Assembly: GCA_036960175.1 (NCBI GenBank) | Contig: JBALWH010000018.1 | Location: 1 to 64,000, forward strand | Direction: 5' to 3' | Length of the DNA: 64,000 bases | Origin: Motiliproteus sp036960175 | GTDB taxonomy: Bacteria; Pseudomonadota; Gammaproteobacteria; Pseudomonadales; Balneatricaceae | Shown here: one piece after another, positions 63,727 through 64,000 of the stretch | Layout of the letters: the number at the start of each line of letters is the position of its first letter | Numbering within the stretch: position 1 is the first letter of the stretch | Notes under the pieces: model-generated | What the model was told of the DNA's origin: nothing | The model's input: only the letters and a program-made list of their open reading frames with translations | The model's database searches: none | Translations under genes and position numbers: made by a program

Positions 63727-64000
63727 ATGCCATCATGAACACTCAATCCACCCGCGAAAAGATCCGCGTTGCCGACCTGCATGCCTTCTATGGTGAGTCC
63801 CATATTCTGCACGGTATTGATCTACAGATTCGCCAGGGTGAGTTAGTCACTCTGCTGGGCCGTAATGGCTCCGGACGCAGCACCACACTGCGAGCCATTA
63901 TGAATATGGTGGGATCACGTACCGGCTCGATCAATATCAACGGTCACGAAACCATCGATATGCCCTCCCACCAGATTGCCCATTTGGGTCTCGGTTACTG
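63723..64000 (+). CDS. LivF-like ABC transporter ATPase, cut by the window edge
   Basis: The first 92 residues of a second ATPase of the same transporter, running off the right edge. The Walker A reads GRNGSGRST with Arg in place of the usual Lys. MNMVGSRTGSI and HQIAHLGLGY follow the LivF pattern. The start overlaps the LivG-like stop by ATGA. Permease genes are expected beyond the edge. Confidence 0.8.
   Translation, partial: MNAIMNTQSTREKIRVADLHAFYGESHILHGIDLQIRQGELVTLLGRNGSGRSTTLRAIMNMVGSRTGSININGHETIDMPSHQIAHLGLGY

Noticed and set aside
1..64000. CRISPR array
   Set aside because: No regularly spaced repeats with spacers were seen anywhere in the window.

Overview
The window looks like chromosome of a free-living, probably aquatic gammaproteobacterium. 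The grounds are the beta-lysyl EF-P pathway (efp, epmA, epmB), a leuA / HolD-like / rimI cluster, a bifunctional msrAB, several TonB, cyclic-di-GMP and two-component genes, and broadly even codon use from about 13.7 kb onward. The genus cannot be named from sequence alone.

Region 1 (1-13.7 kb) is accessory DNA. A CHASE4-PAS-GGDEF diguanylate cyclase is followed by a decayed prophage tail module: a frameshifted and truncated tail-tip gpJ gene, a small tail protein, a DUF4376 protein and a phage HNH endonuclease. Then come a tiny hypothetical gene, a Sel1-repeat protein, the 5' stub of an IS110-family transposase, a DUF4345 membrane protein, and a mercury-type operon with no reductase (MerR-like regulator, thioredoxin-like protein, MerC-like transporter, GDCCVxC protein). 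It ends with an IS1182-type insertion sequence whose transposase is frameshifted and a P4-type tyrosine integrase that marks the edge of the island.

Region 2 (13.7-25 kb) is core-like: SulP transporter, PilZ protein, the leuA / HolD-like / rimI operon with a possible leucine attenuator, a PatB/MalY C-S lyase, the EF-P modification set, a glutathione transferase, a small lipoprotein and a short DMT-type membrane protein.

Region 3 (25-35 kb) appears to be an envelope and cAMP module: a TPR plus beta-barrel outer membrane protein overlapping a FecR-domain protein with a duplicated C-terminal module, a class II cyclic-nucleotide phosphodiesterase, a GAF-GspE ATPase, a CHASE2 adenylate cyclase and an acyltransferase.

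Region 4 (35-47 kb) has peptidases (pepQ, M14), a TSUP exporter, a YfcG-like transferase, msrAB, an RluA-type pseudouridine synthase, a histidine kinase with an ethylene-receptor-like membrane sensor coupled to a formylglycine-enzyme-like lipoprotein, and a REC-REC-PAS-GGDEF-EAL protein.

Region 5 (47-64 kb) holds the most unusual locus: an acetolactate-synthase-like ThDP enzyme facing two overlapping citrate-synthase-fold genes that both appear to lack the catalytic His/His/Asp residues. It is followed by a TonB receptor / histidine kinase / periplasmic binding protein operon, small core genes, a lipase, a two-component pair whose kinase carries a cysteine-rich insertion, and the start of a Liv/urea-type ABC transporter operon that runs off the right edge.

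Identifications rest on recognition of motifs and family architecture by eye. No database search or structure prediction was run.
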